This document shows, one piece after another, positions 35,415 through 47,447 of a DNA stretch of 64,000 bases; position 1 is the first letter of the stretch, and every line of letters starts with the position of its first letter. Source of the DNA: Lichenostomus cassidix. Taxonomy: Eukaryota > Chordata > Aves > Passeriformes > Meliphagidae. The notes beneath the pieces are model-generated. The model did no database searches. It had not been told where the DNA came from and worked only from the letters and a program-made list of their open reading frames with translations. Made by a program: the position numbers and the translations under genes. Location of the stretch: positions 32,785,566 through 32,849,565 of the forward strand of contig CM039182.1 of assembly GCA_008360975.2 (NCBI GenBank), in the 5' to 3' direction.

Positions 35415-35679
35415 TGTCGCTGTTGAGCCGCTAGCAGAGAAAAAGACCCGGATTCTCAGTGTGGCAAGAAAAAAGAGAGCTTTTATTATTTTGATTCCAA
35501 CTTATATAGACTTTTCAGAGGTCACCCAGATTGGTCAGTCAGAAACCTCCCCCTAGGCCTGATTGGCCAGGCCTGAACTGTCCAAATCTCGAGATACTGT
35601 TTTTAATAACATCCAAACTTTATCTTTGTTTATAAAACACAGGAGAAAATTCTCATGGGAAAGACCTGTGCTAGCCACA
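35415..35679 (-). mobile_element. Solo LTR, minus orientation, 6-bp TSD
   Basis: A 265-bp LTR. Read on the minus strand it begins TGTGGCTAGCACAGG and ends CAACAGCGACA. It is flanked by identical TGGACC at 35409-35414 and 35680-35685, an intact 6-bp target-site duplication, so it is a solo LTR left by recombination of a K/alpha-type retrovirus. It carries AATAAA-type sequence and a CCAATCAGGCC-like box. It is paired with the inverted copy at 38416-38677. Confidence 0.93.
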
Positions 35680-35685
35680 TGGACC

Positions 35686-36699
35686 TACTGCATTTTCAGT
35701 GGCTTAAGTTTCCCCAGCACTATTGCCCTCTGGGGCACCATTCAAGATACTTGGCATTATAAGGAGGAGAGCACCCTGACAGATGATTCCCACCTCCAAG
35801 GACAGAACCGCTTGTCCGTCAGGAACTGGGAGGTAATGTTAAACCTACCTTAATGAATTCCCAGATCTCTTTCCCCTGTGACAGCAATGTCAAAAACATC
35901 TGTTGATGAACTTGTCTGAATGTATTTTAGAGTTCTGACAGTATCAGTAATAATCAAGGGATCAATTCTGTTGCCATACCCGTGTTTAGTCCATGTCCAT
36001 GTCCATGTCTGGGAATGACTCTCCAGGCCCTCAATCTTGATTTTTTTGTGTGGAGGTGTTGGTATTCTAGGAACTACATCAAAACAAGTTAATTCATTTC
36101 AGAGAGGTCATTGAAGACCCTGGTGATCAAGCAGTGATGAGTCAAGTCCCACAGTTCTGTTATCTTCTCTGAACTGTACACTGTCAGTGGTATCTTTTCT
36201 CTTAAAAGTTACATTTTTGCTATAGGAAAAGGGCCCACAAGGTGGCTCAGGTGGAAAAGAAATGCAGAGTTTTTGACCTCTGGCTAAAATATATAAGTAT
36301 GGGACAGAAGAGTGTTACTCTAGAACAGCTGTTTGAGACTGTCCCAAGAGATCTGTTGATTTGAATTCAGGTAATGATGAAGAGGTGCACAATACCAAAA
36401 CAGTGCCAATCAGTGCTGAGGAGACCTCATATTGAGAGATCAAGAGTTGAGACAAAATAGCCCAGACACATAAAGAACGATCCAGATCTTAGGCCCCAAC
36501 CTTTCTGACTTGCCCAAAGGTAGTTTCTCCAAAAATTAAATGTACCCCAGTAAGACTGAAAAGTTCACATCTTTCAGCATTTTCTTCCAAGTCAGTCAAG
36601 GAAGTTTCTGTTGAACCAAGAGATGCCTCTCATATTTGGCACATATGAAGCCTATGAATTAATTTGTATTATTATAAGATATTTACAAATGGAGAATCC
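35686..36699. other. Intergenic DNA, no gene recognised
   Basis: About 1 kb between the solo LTR and the next CR1. It contains a short (GTCCAT)n run at 35989-36008. No exon or named element. Confidence 0.6.
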
Positions 36700-37197
36700 A
36701 GAATCATAAATCACAGAATGGTTTGGGTTGGAAGAGACCTTAAAGATCATCTAGTTTCAACCCCCCTCCTTCAGTCTGAAGCCATTACCCCTTGCCCTGA
36801 CACCACATGCCTTTATAAAAAGTCTGCCTCCAACTTCCTTCTAGGCCTCTTTTAGGCACTGGAAGGTCTATAAGGTGCCTCCAGAGACTTTTCCAGATTG
36901 AACAGCCCTAACTCTCCCAGGCTGTCTTCGCAGGAGAGGTTCTCCAGCCCTCTGATCATCTTTGTGGCCCTCCTCTGGACTTGCTCCAGCAAGTCCGTAT
37001 CTTTTCTGTGTTGAGCACCCCAGAGCTGGATGCAGTACTCCAGGTGTGGTCTCATGAGAGCAGAGTAGAGTAGGAGAATTACATCCCTTGACCTGCTGGC
37101 TATGCTGCTTTTGAGGCAGCCCGGGGTATGGTTGGCCTTCTGGGCTGCAAATACACATTAATGGCTCCTGATGAGAGTCACATCAGCCAGCAGCCCC
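36700..37197 (-). mobile_element. CR1 LINE fragment, 3' end, antisense
   Basis: About 500 bp of 5'-truncated CR1 in minus orientation. The 3' terminus is at 36700-36735 (GAATGGTTTGGGTTGGAAGA at 36717-36736), followed leftward-to-rightward by the CR1 3' UTR and the end of ORF2. It is the longest CR1 copy in the window and is inactive. Confidence 0.95.
36852..37160 (-). pseudogene. CR1 ORF2 (reverse transcriptase) C-terminal remnant
   Basis: The minus strand encodes [12 protein letters not shown]...[17 protein letters not shown]...[11 protein letters not shown], the well-known C-terminal tail of CR1 ORF2 beyond the reverse transcriptase core. The frame is broken: the upstream part (37050-37160) continues in another frame, so a frameshift lies near 37050. 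There is no catalytic core. It is a dead retrotransposon fragment, not a host gene. Confidence 0.9.
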
Positions 37198-37375
37198 ACC
37201 TGTGTGGCTAACAAACTGCTCATGGCAATAATTCATTGTTTCATAATATACCATTAAGAAAAGTGTATTGTGTTTGTTCTCTGAGTGGGTGATGGGGCAT
37301 TTAACAGCTGAATAAGTGGAGAACAATATGTAAGCCTGCTGATCTAAATATTGGGCTATTCAGGATTTCTAGGCC

Positions 37376-37490
37376 ATAGAATCATAAAGTAATTTAGGCT
37401 GGAAAATGCCTTTAAGATTGAGTCCAACCATTAACTTAGCATTGCCAAGAGCACCATTAACCAAGTGCCCAAATGCTCCATCTGCTCATG
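37376..37490 (-). mobile_element. Short CR1 3' fragment, antisense
   Basis: AGAATCATAAAGTAATTTAG and AGTCCAACCATTAACTTAGC-type words match the terminal about 110 bp of a CR1 subfamily in minus orientation. Confidence 0.85.
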
Positions 37491-38409
37491 CTAGCAAGGT
37501 CTGAACTGCCTGACCAGGGCAGAATGGGACTACAGCAGTTATCTGACAGTTTGCTTTGTGCTTGCATAGAACATATGTGCTTGCAAATATCCCAATAGAT
37601 AGCTGTCCTCTTTGCTAACAAGAGTGGGTTGAAAGGTCACCAGATGGAGGGTTTGGTAAAACAAGACTATTCCTTAGCTAGCACAGACCAACATTTTTGT
37701 CTTCTGACCCACATGGTTCCAACTACAATATGCAAAGCTTTTCAGATTAAGCATCACAGTGCCCCATGTAATTTCCCTGAGACAAATGTAAATGGTCTGA
37801 GCAATAGTCTTTCTGTCTTAAACGCCTTGTTAAATGTCTCTTTTTATAGTTACCAGTGACAAATTCCTTCCAAAGAAGTGGAATAGTGATTGTTGTTGAC
37901 ATGGAATAACAATTTCGCAAATCTCCTCAAAAGAGAGTGATAACACATCAAGTCTCAAAGTTTAGGGAGTGATTTCCAATGTTGTATTTCGGAAAGAGAA
38001 GCCTTTAGGATACCAGATTTGCTAAAAGAAAACAAACATCTATGCCTGTTTTGCTCAACACATCATTGAAAAATCCAGCACTAGGATCAGACATTTTTTT
38101 CCCATCCACAGTGCAGATGGTGTGAAGGATGCCTCACTGGGATGCATCACCAGCACAGCTATGTTCTCACACACCCATTCTCATTCCCACAGCAAGAATG
38201 GTCATCTGCCTTCACCAGCTTCTCTCCAAATGCAAGGAGGCGGGTCAAGGAAAGCTAGCTCCCAGGACTGGAGTTCTCTTCCCTAGCAAATGGACCTGCT
38301 AACTGTTTTTAGGGAAACCTCCTTCAAAACCTCCTGAAGTGCTCACCTTCCATTCTCACATGTACACCAAGATATTTCTTATCAGTACAAGAGGAAAGAC
38401 AGGTAAAAG
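37491..38409. other. Intergenic DNA, no gene recognised
   Basis: About 0.9 kb. Nothing nameable on either strand. Confidence 0.6.
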
Positions 38410-38415
38410 ATACAG

Positions 38416-38677
38416 TGTGGCTAGCACAGTTTTTCCCATGAGAAGTTTTCTTGTGTTTCATAAATAAAGATAAAGTTTGGATGTTTTTGGAACAGTGTCC
38501 CAGAACTTGGGCAGTGCAGGCCTGGCCAATCAGGCCTGGGGGAAGGCTTCTGACTGACCAATCTGGGTGACTTTTGAGAACTCTATATATGTGATGAAAT
38601 CAAAACAATAAAGGTCATTCCTTCTTGCCACTGAGAACCGATGCATTCATTACTCTGCTAGCTGCTCAACAGCGACA
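38416..38677 (+). mobile_element. Solo LTR, plus orientation, 6-bp TSD
   Basis: A 262-bp LTR starting TGTGGCTAGCACAG and ending CAACAGCGACA, flanked by identical ATACAG at 38410-38415 and 38678-38683. It has CCAATCAGGCC near 38525, a TATATAT-containing core near 38583-38590, and AATAAAGG near 38608, giving the normal U3-R-U5 order for plus-strand transcription. Same family as 35415-35679 but in the opposite orientation. Confidence 0.93.
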
Positions 38678-38683
38678 ATACAG

Positions 38684-41600
38684 GGCATTGATTACAACAT
38701 ATTCCAACAGATACACCAAGATTCAAAAGACAAGCATATTTTCATCCTGGTAAGTCTGTAGTATTCCTCTTTGATGGTTCTTCCCCTACTCTTTAAACAC
38801 TGAGGGCACTATCAAGGGGGTTCAGCAGTCTTCAATCTGGCAGGAAGCCAGGACACCAAGCCTTCACCCCCAAGCATGGTGGTGGCTGAAGGCCATGAAT
38901 CACATCTGCTGGTCCCAGGGCTGCTGCTGTGGCATCCATGGTTCTGTTCCAGCTCCTGTTCCCATGGGCTCCACTGATGCCCCTTGAGTGCCTCAGGCTG
39001 ATGCCTCCTATGAAGTTCTCTTCCCCAACAGAAAAGAAAACTCTTCTGCCTCATGCTAGCACTTATTACTTTGCATTACTGATTTGTTTTAGGGGGTCAT
39101 GATGACCTCTTCATTTTATAACCAAGCTGGTTAGCAGAGCTAGATGAAAAATTGGCCACTTATACTATAAAACTGTAGTTTTTTAAGAATTGCTTCAAAC
39201 CAAAGCCTGTGCCAAATGCATTTAGATGAGATCAACTAATTTTGCCCAACATTTTCTAGGCAGTATTTCCATAAAAGCAACGCTACGAGATAGTAAGGAT
39301 GCTGAGATCTGATAAATGACCAAAATAAGGGTGACTTAGGAATTACATTTCCCACAGATGAAAGAAATCAATCAAGCTGGACTTATCTCAAAAACGGAGC
39401 TCCTATTAGATACATAAAAAAGCAAAGCTCATCATATGAAGGCAGTAACTGCTCTCAATAGCCATGGAGTTTGCCCAAATTCAGTTTTGGGGGAAAAAAG
39501 AAGACGTTACAGAATATGCATAGTTTTTAGTTAAAATTATCCAAACTGGCTCCAGGCACCCATGATCTCTGGTGGGAGCTCTCATCTCCACGCAGACTGA
39601 CAGCCTAGCTGCAGGATAGGCTCCCCTAAAATAATTTTTCTTTCCCATACAACTACCTCTTTATGGTTATATATTTTACCCAACTGCAGTCCCAAGCCCT
39701 GCCATATTCTCGATAGTCCTGGCCCCATGGGTGGGGGAATGGCACCTGCTGTGCTGGGCCACACCAGTGTGTGATATCTTTAGAACTTCTTCACCTCTCC
39801 CTCTGAAGAGATGGGACATTCTACCAAAGCTGTGTGAAAACTGACTTTCTACAGCTAATCTGAAAAAGCAGCAGCAGATCAGAATTCTTGTGGGAAGGAG
39901 CACCCGGGAGCTCTCCAAAGAAAGACGGTGGCATGAGTTCAAGGCCGTACTGCTATAATTTTTTTTGAGACATGGAAAGAAATTAGCCTCATCCCTTTGT
40001 GGGAGGAAGGTCACCAACATGGAAAGGAAGCAGTGACACCCTCAAGGAATCTGACGGCAGCAATAACTCTCTGGGGTTGAACTTGGTTATTAGCATAAAT
40101 GTTGTGTCCCATCTAGGGAGTGGCCAAAGGGTGCTGAGTATGTGGAGCCCTTTGTGTGCAGAAAGGACAGGTTGAGCTTCAAGGTAGTGATTAAAAGTTG
40201 TAAGTGCCGCACCTGAGGCATAAACAAATTGAAACCTATTTCACATTTCCCGAAATTTAGCCATTATTTCCAGTTAACTGATCACTGACTGAAGTGTCTG
40301 GATATTCTAGGCATATTTGCTCCACTCTTTATAGAATTTATAATTTTTAAGCTTTTTTTTTGCATTATTAGAGTTGTTTTTCATGTTTTCACACAACCTT
40401 TATTCACCCAATCCATAGATTTTAAGACATGCTTTTTGCTTAGGAAAAGATATGTTCTGAGCCCTTCAGTGAGTGCCAGGGAATTTTTCCTGATGGGTGC
40501 ATTCCCAGGACACATGAGGAATGAGTTAACACAGAGCCACTTGCCAACCTGGAACATAGGAAATGATGGATCAGTGTCCTAAATCAGTATGCATGATAGC
40601 AATTACATAAACAATGTATGAGTGAGATGATGAATTATATCATTTACAGTATGCAAAATGATGCTTAATTTTTTTCTTCCCCCAAACTGATGGTTAGCAT
40701 TAAAATGGACAAATGTTAAAGCATCGTGTTAGCTCTTCTTAAGAATATTAGCATATTAAATACAGAGTGTCATAGGTAGCAAAGACACCATCAAGTGTTT
40801 TGAGCAAAAAAATTGCGAGGAAAAGAAAGGAGTGTAGTTAGTTTATGTTTCTTCCAGGAAATTCTTCCTTTTTGTTAAATCACCATTTATTAATCTTAAC
40901 TAGGCATTTCCTATCTTAAGAGTACATTCAAAGTAGATTATTTGAAATTTAATTTGAAGTTCATTCAAGAGCTGATCTTTAAATTAAATGCTTTCCTCCC
41001 TGAAGAAAAGCCAGTAGCCTATATATATGAGAATGCAGTTAAAGTACTGGCACTAACAAAGGATTTCTCAGATTTTTTTTCATATTTCTAGAGTTTCATT
41101 GGAAAATATGCTGTCTGACCTCCTGAGGGAGCAAAGCATCTTCTCCACAAATTTTGTTGGAGAGCTTGGAAGGAAAGCAGCCATTTGCTTCAGTGTTGTG
41201 CTCTGTGGGCTGCTAATTCGAGTTTCTGCAAAATGGAACCAGTTTCAAGTGCCTCAAAAGATTCCTATCAAGTGCTGACATTTCCAGATAAGGAGAACAT
41301 TAGCTCCTATGTTGTCTTTCTCTGCAGCTTCAGCAGGCTGGTTCTTAGCCCTCTGCTTACCAATATCACAGCATATTTACACTAGCTTTTGTTCTCAGTG
41401 CCAAGTGGCTAGAATTACTGGGAGGATTTCTACATTGGAGGGAAGAACATGTTTTTTTATGAGACAGAAGCAGCTCAGTAGAAGAATTGAAAAAGTGTAA
41501 CTTTTATAGGCCTTGAGGTGAGGAATAGCGAGTGTTACAAGGATTATTTAATGGGGTAAAATCCCCTCAGGGATCTGAAACCCTCAAGAGGCTGCTGAAA

Positions 41601-42553
41601 GAAGGAAATTAATTCAAGAATGTCTTGCCAGTCAGGTTCTGCAAGGAGGGGGTTTTGCTAGTGGCTGAGTGGGAGGGAGAGGTATGATGGTGTTCTTAGC
41701 TATGTGGAGTGAGCTTGGTTGAGCAGCTGCAGTCCAGCACCCCCATTTGCTGATGAATACTGATGACTATCATGGCCTTTGAAGCTACCTCTGTACCAAA
41801 GCTCAGGTGGGGTCTTTGTCCCACTGATGCTCCAGCCCAGTTGAACCAGGGCACTGATCATGCCTGGTTCATACACCCCAGCTCCTAGTCTGTGGAGTGA
41901 GTGAATATAGAGAATTAATGCCAAACCCACAAGTTTGACATATTTTGTTATGACTTACTGAAGGATCTTGATCAGCTTCTGCAGGAGCTGGTGGATGGAC
42001 TCAGCATGAGGGCTGACAAAAGCCACCTTGGCTTCACATCATTCGTCCCTGAGAAGCTCTGCTGGCATTTCTCAGAGAAATGCACCAGCATTTAGAGCCT
42101 ACAGCATTTTGCCATTGGTAATAAAGTAACGTTTGTAATTTAGTTCATTAATTGCAACCAAAAAAAAAGCAATCCAATCTCAATTAATGTGAGGAGAAGT
42201 GGCATTTCATCACTTGCGTAATGAGCTTAATAACATCTAATGTTCACTTAATACTCTTATTGGTGGTTGACCACGAAATAAAGCCAGGTTGATAAGGATT
42301 AGTGGCTTAACGCCAAGGATAGCTGGGTTTGAAGATAGCCACTTTAATTTTCAGAGTTCATTATTACTGCTAGTATCTGGTGGTGTTATTTCTATAGCAG
42401 CACTAGGAAGCCTTTGTTACATACCACTGCAGAAGTACATGACAAAATTGCGACCATTGCCACAGGCAGTTTGTGATTTTGGAGGGAAACACACCCTACT
42501 GGCCTCCTGGTACCACTGCTGCGGGACTACGGTACTACTTATGAGTCTTGTAG

Positions 42554-42585
<32 letters not shown>

Positions 42586-45500
42586 CATCAATATGGACTG
42601 GATTTTTCCCAGTTCAACAGACATCCATCAATAAAAGGACTGAAAAACAAATGACACAAGAAGTTATAGAGCAGATTAATAGAATTAATGGTAACATACA
42701 CTCAGTCCTGAGAATCGTCTTTTGAAGTTTGAGTTTCAGCTGTCCCCTGTGTTTCAATCAGTTTACTTTGTTCATCACTTCCTTACTTTTTTAAAGTGAA
42801 AAAATAAACAAACCCTCCCCAAAGTAGGATCATACTATTACATATATATTCATAGTGCTCGTGAGGATGAGCATATTTATCTTGTTTTCTGGTTCAGTTT
42901 TGAAAATGCATTGTCCACTGTTTGCTGTTGTTCCTACCCTGCTCCCTTTAGAATGACCATAAGCTCCAAAGTGGGTGCTGCACATCAACATATCTGGGGC
43001 AGAATGAATTTTCAGAGGTGTGCACAGTGGTTGGACATGTGAGCAAGAGCCTCAATACAGTACTGTCATTCACTCACAATGTATATTTTTTTCTCTTTTG
43101 AGCTGCAGCAGAAGCAAAAGTGATTCAGAAAGCAGTTTGCTTCTGCACTGGGATCAGTTTCCTCTACAGTTTGACTGGCATTTAAACAGAGGCTGGTTTT
43201 CCAGGGTGGCCCTTATTACATCATACAAAACCAACCATCGAGCTGCAACGGTGTCACTTATTGCAGAGCATTGCTGCACAACCTTCACTAATGAACAGAA
43301 GCAGCCAAATTCCTCCTAGCACTGAGGAAGGAAATATTTCTCTACATCTCATGTCTTTCACTTCTCCTGCTCTGAGTTATAAATAATCTGGTGCATGAGC
43401 TCAGATGAATAATGCTCATACTACAAATAACTAAAGCTAAGAATCTCTATATTTAAAGGTGAAGAATCATTCCTTTTAGAATGTAAAATGTGTTTTTTTT
43501 CTTTTGTTTTGTTTAGCGGCTTTCAAATGTGAACAAAACCTATGACAGAACTGAGATTGTGGGGTTGTGGTTTTATTTTTAAACCTAGAAACACAGGTAT
43601 AGATTTCTATCCAGTTTATGTTTTAAGATCATATATATTTTTTTTTTTTTTTAAAAAGGGGATGTGCAACGAGCCCTGTAACTATGTCAGCAAAACCCTT
43701 CTAATTGTTTATTCTGTTTTCCAGCAAACTAATTAATGCTGGGGTTTCTTTTGTCTTCTGTGTGACTCCACCATTAAGAAACTTTTCTGATTGCACAGTT
43801 CAAATCCAGACAGGGAATCTGAGATTTTATTGTTCCCCCTTTGCTCAGCTGTGGTTACTAATGGCTTAAGTAATGTTTCATAATCCATTTGTAGTCTAGT
43901 ATCTTCTTGACAAAGACAGCCAAGTTTGACCCTTTCTTTCACAAAATAACTCCCCAATTCCTCTCTTCTTGGCAGAGCTGTACTGATTTAAACACAAGAA
44001 TAAGAAATTAAGTAAACATTGGGAGGATTGGTTTTGAGTAACTGAACGCTGGCAATACAATGCAGACACCTCTTTGTTTTGAAAGCGCTAAAGTAAAAAG
44101 ACAGATTTTTGTTTTGTCCTCCCATAAAATAATTCTGAGAAGCAATGCTAAGAAAATTATGAGATGTATCAGCAATAAACATCTCTAGCATATCAAGGGA
44201 TTTATTCATTAGGGACAGCATGACACACAAATTCAAGACTGATAAGATTATCGGTGCTGATTTTGCCCATGGCCATGTACAGGACTGTCTTGTTACTGCA
44301 ACTATTTAGCAGGGAGCCTTTCTCACCCGCCTTTTAAATTTTTCTCTGCCAAAACACTGCAGGCCAAAACCAGTCATTTTGTATTTGGCTGTTACCTGTT
44401 ACTATTCCTTTCTTTTCCAGCTAGTAAGGACCTTAACCCCTGTGGTGCTGGCTCTGTTTTTTCCTCTGGTGTTCACATTAAAATAGATCATGTTTAATAT
44501 TCTTCACTTTTGAATGGGGACGGTGGCTGTTGAAAAGCAAAAACTTTAACAACTTTAAATAGGCTACAACACAATATACAGGTTTAACAAGATGCATACC
44601 ACTAGTTTTGGAGTTCCTCATTCAAATGCCTTCAAAGGTGCCTTTTTCTTAGGCACCAACTTTGCCCAGTCACCAGCTCCAAAACCTGAGAAGTAGCTCC
44701 TGTGGGCACATTGTACATTGATGCTTCAGCAAAGTGAGAGGAGCAGTGCCTTTGAAAGAGAGGGCTACTGCAGGAGTAGGTCTGGCACTTCAGTACAAAG
44801 CATGAATAAAAACATCAAACAAGTTCTATCAGGAGAAGGCTGGATGATGTTAATTATGAGCCTACACAAACACTTAAGACTATGCATGACTGTTAATACA
44901 CAATGGACTGTCCACATCCTCAGCGGAAGGCTTGGACACAGATCAAGCATAGAAACTCACTTGTGTTTTCAGTTTGTGCAATCAGTTATTTCTTCATTTT
45001 TAGTCAACATAAACTGCCTCCAGCCTTTCTTAGGTTTGTCACCCCCTAAGTAACTTTCCTCACTTGTCAAGCATTCCTCCATAATACTGTGGGGATGGCC
45101 ATTGTAATGGCTTTGAAAGAAATCCCAACAAGTCCAAAGACACCTCCATTTGAAGTGCTGTGGGCAAGCAATACACTACCAATGCATCCTACTGATGGCA
45201 GCCTCATTTGTCACTTGTAAGACCTGCTCCAGAGCTGCAGCTCAGCCTTTGCTGTGTTCCCCTAAAACACAGGGTATGTGGTCTGAGAGAGAATGGTAGG
45301 CATGTAATTTAGGTCCAGAGTTTGCTCCACAGCACTTGTGTTAAATGCTCTACAGAGTACATTTGCAACAATAAGTCCCTCTATGGTTATATTCAACCTG
45401 CACATCATGTACTTGTCAATTTAAGAAGTAGTATTTTCCAGTTCATTTAAGTGAGCATGCAGAATGAGTTACACCAAGCTACAAATAACTGTTGGTTCAT

Positions 45501-47150
45501 GAATAGGCATTAAACTTTTCATGCTTATGGATTAAAGCCAAAGTTGTTTTTCTGTTTGGATGTATCAGCACTTTGTTCCTGTTACCACCTAAATCAGCAG
45601 GCTTCAGTTTTGACAATTTTTTCAAAAAGAACTCCCCAGCCCCTCTGGCTGGGATGTGTTTTGTGCTTTTCACCATCATGTACCATAACTGTGTCTTTAT
45701 TAGCAAATGCCTTCAGCCCCTCACTCATTTTATTAAGATCTGGCTCCCACAAATACTTGGCATCTTCACAGGCTTGCTTGGCAATTGATGATTCAAACAG
45801 CTACATCAGACATGAACTTCCTTACATACTCCTCTGTTCTCAGAGGGTTTGCATCACCTCCCTGAGTGCCAGATCTCCAACTATTACACTTCCTCCCTGC
45901 CTCCACACCACCCAGCTTCTAACCCATTTGTTTGGGTTGAATAAGACCATACCATCCTTTAATTTAGCAGTTGTCTAGCAGTTGTCTCCAAACCTGCTCA
46001 GACCCTCTACTCTTCTCCTGTTGTCCTCCAGTTCTACCATTTAGGATATTCATGCAACAGTGGTATAGCCCTTCCCTGCAAAAAACTACTAGATTGGGCC
46101 AAATGGAAATACAAATACTCTCCAAAACCAGTTCTGTTGGAGACATCACAGCCTAACTGCATCTCCCAAAGTCTGATACTCTTAATACTCAAAACAGTTT
46201 AGCTGCAAGCCTTTCTCCAAAATATTCTTTATGTGTTTGTTCTTCTATATTTAACTTTTACTCCCTATTTGATGAAAATGTTTGTGCAATTGAAAAAACA
46301 CTCCATCAACAAGATGGCAAATCCACTCTTGGGTTTCCCCACTGTTGCAGTGGTTTACAGTATTAACCTGACTTACCTCCCAAATTTTATACAGCATAAG
46401 TCATGAGAAGTTTCCCTATGCTTGTGAAAGCATCCTTTAATTCTTTCCCATTTTTCCCCCTTTTTCTCAAGGGAATACAGTGCCCTGGACTAGATGGATA
46501 TTTTGCTGCAAGTGCTCACCGCTCAAAAGGAATTGCCCAAGCTGGAAGCATTGCCATCCTTTGCCCAGTGTTACATTTGTATCCCTCCTCCCCTGCATGC
46601 AACCCTCCTGTTGTTATCCATGCTGTAATCAAACCTTACCTCAAAAAAGCAGACGTTAATGTCTGCAGTGAAGTACCTTTTGGTTATGCAAAATTGATGT
46701 TCAAAAGATCCTTTCTCTATACCATGCACTTGAAAAAACTTCATAAACATCAAAATCTAAACCCATACTTTTTACATCCATATATATATATATGTTTCTA
46801 TGCATATATTTAGATAATCATATATCATTCAACTTCTTTCAATGCCAAAATAACAGTTTGTGAAGCAGAATAAATAGCATCAATTTGGCAAAGCATGATC
46901 CAACAGCAAGTCCTCTCTTGAATGTGTTTTATTCTTAGTGCATGGAAATAATTTCAGTCTTGAGACTGTAAGATCCATTTGTAGTTCAAAGTATTTTATT
47001 AGGTTTCTTTTCACATTCAATAACTTTGAATGTGACGAAATGACAACATTTCGTTGGAAGTTTTACACAGCTAGCAGCACTTCTACTTACTGTCTCATAC
47101 ACTGAAACAGTGACTATTACGAGTTGCCTTTGTACATCAAAAGTGAGCTG
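38684..47150. other. Long intergenic stretch, no gene recognised
   Basis: About 8.5 kb with no exon, RNA gene or large named repeat. Short frames of 60-144 codons occur on both strands but lack domains. From about 44.5 kb rightward the plus strand becomes C-rich relative to G (45901-45960: C20, G7). The block at 42110-42270 (CAATTAATG, GCTTAATAACATCTAATG) has conserved-element-like texture. Confidence 0.6.
42554..42585 (+). repeat. (ATT)n microsatellite
   Basis: About ten perfect ATT units. Confidence 0.95.
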
Positions 47151-47447
47151 AATAGAATAACAATCATTTCGGTTAGAAAAGATCATTTAAGATCATCAAG
47201 TCCAACTATTAGTCCAGCACTGCCAAGTCCACCATTAAACCCTGTCCCCCATTAAACCATGTCTTGGCAACTCTACCACTTCCCTGAGCAGCCTGTTCCA
47301 GTGCCTGACAGCCCTTTTGGTGAAGAATTTTTTCCTAATATCCAATCTAAACCTCCCCTGGCACAACTTGAGACCATTTCCTTTTGCCCTATCACTTGTT
47401 ACTTGGGAGAGGAGACTGACCCCCACCTTGCTATAGCCTCCTTTTAG
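47151..47447 (-). mobile_element. CR1 LINE fragment, 3' end, antisense
   Basis: The minus strand carries the end of CR1 ORF2 ([21 protein letters not shown] at about 47300-47360), then the 3' UTR (AGATCATCAAGTCCAACTAT at 47190-47209 on the plus strand). 5'-truncated and mutated. Confidence 0.93.

Noticed and set aside
43795..43812. CAGTTCAAATCCAGAC resembles a tRNA B-box
   Set aside because: No A-box at the right distance and no cloverleaf can be drawn around it.
45544..45978. 144-codon plus-strand frame
   Set aside because: Lies in CpG-poor intergenic DNA with strong C bias, no domain, no initiation or splice context. Likely chance.
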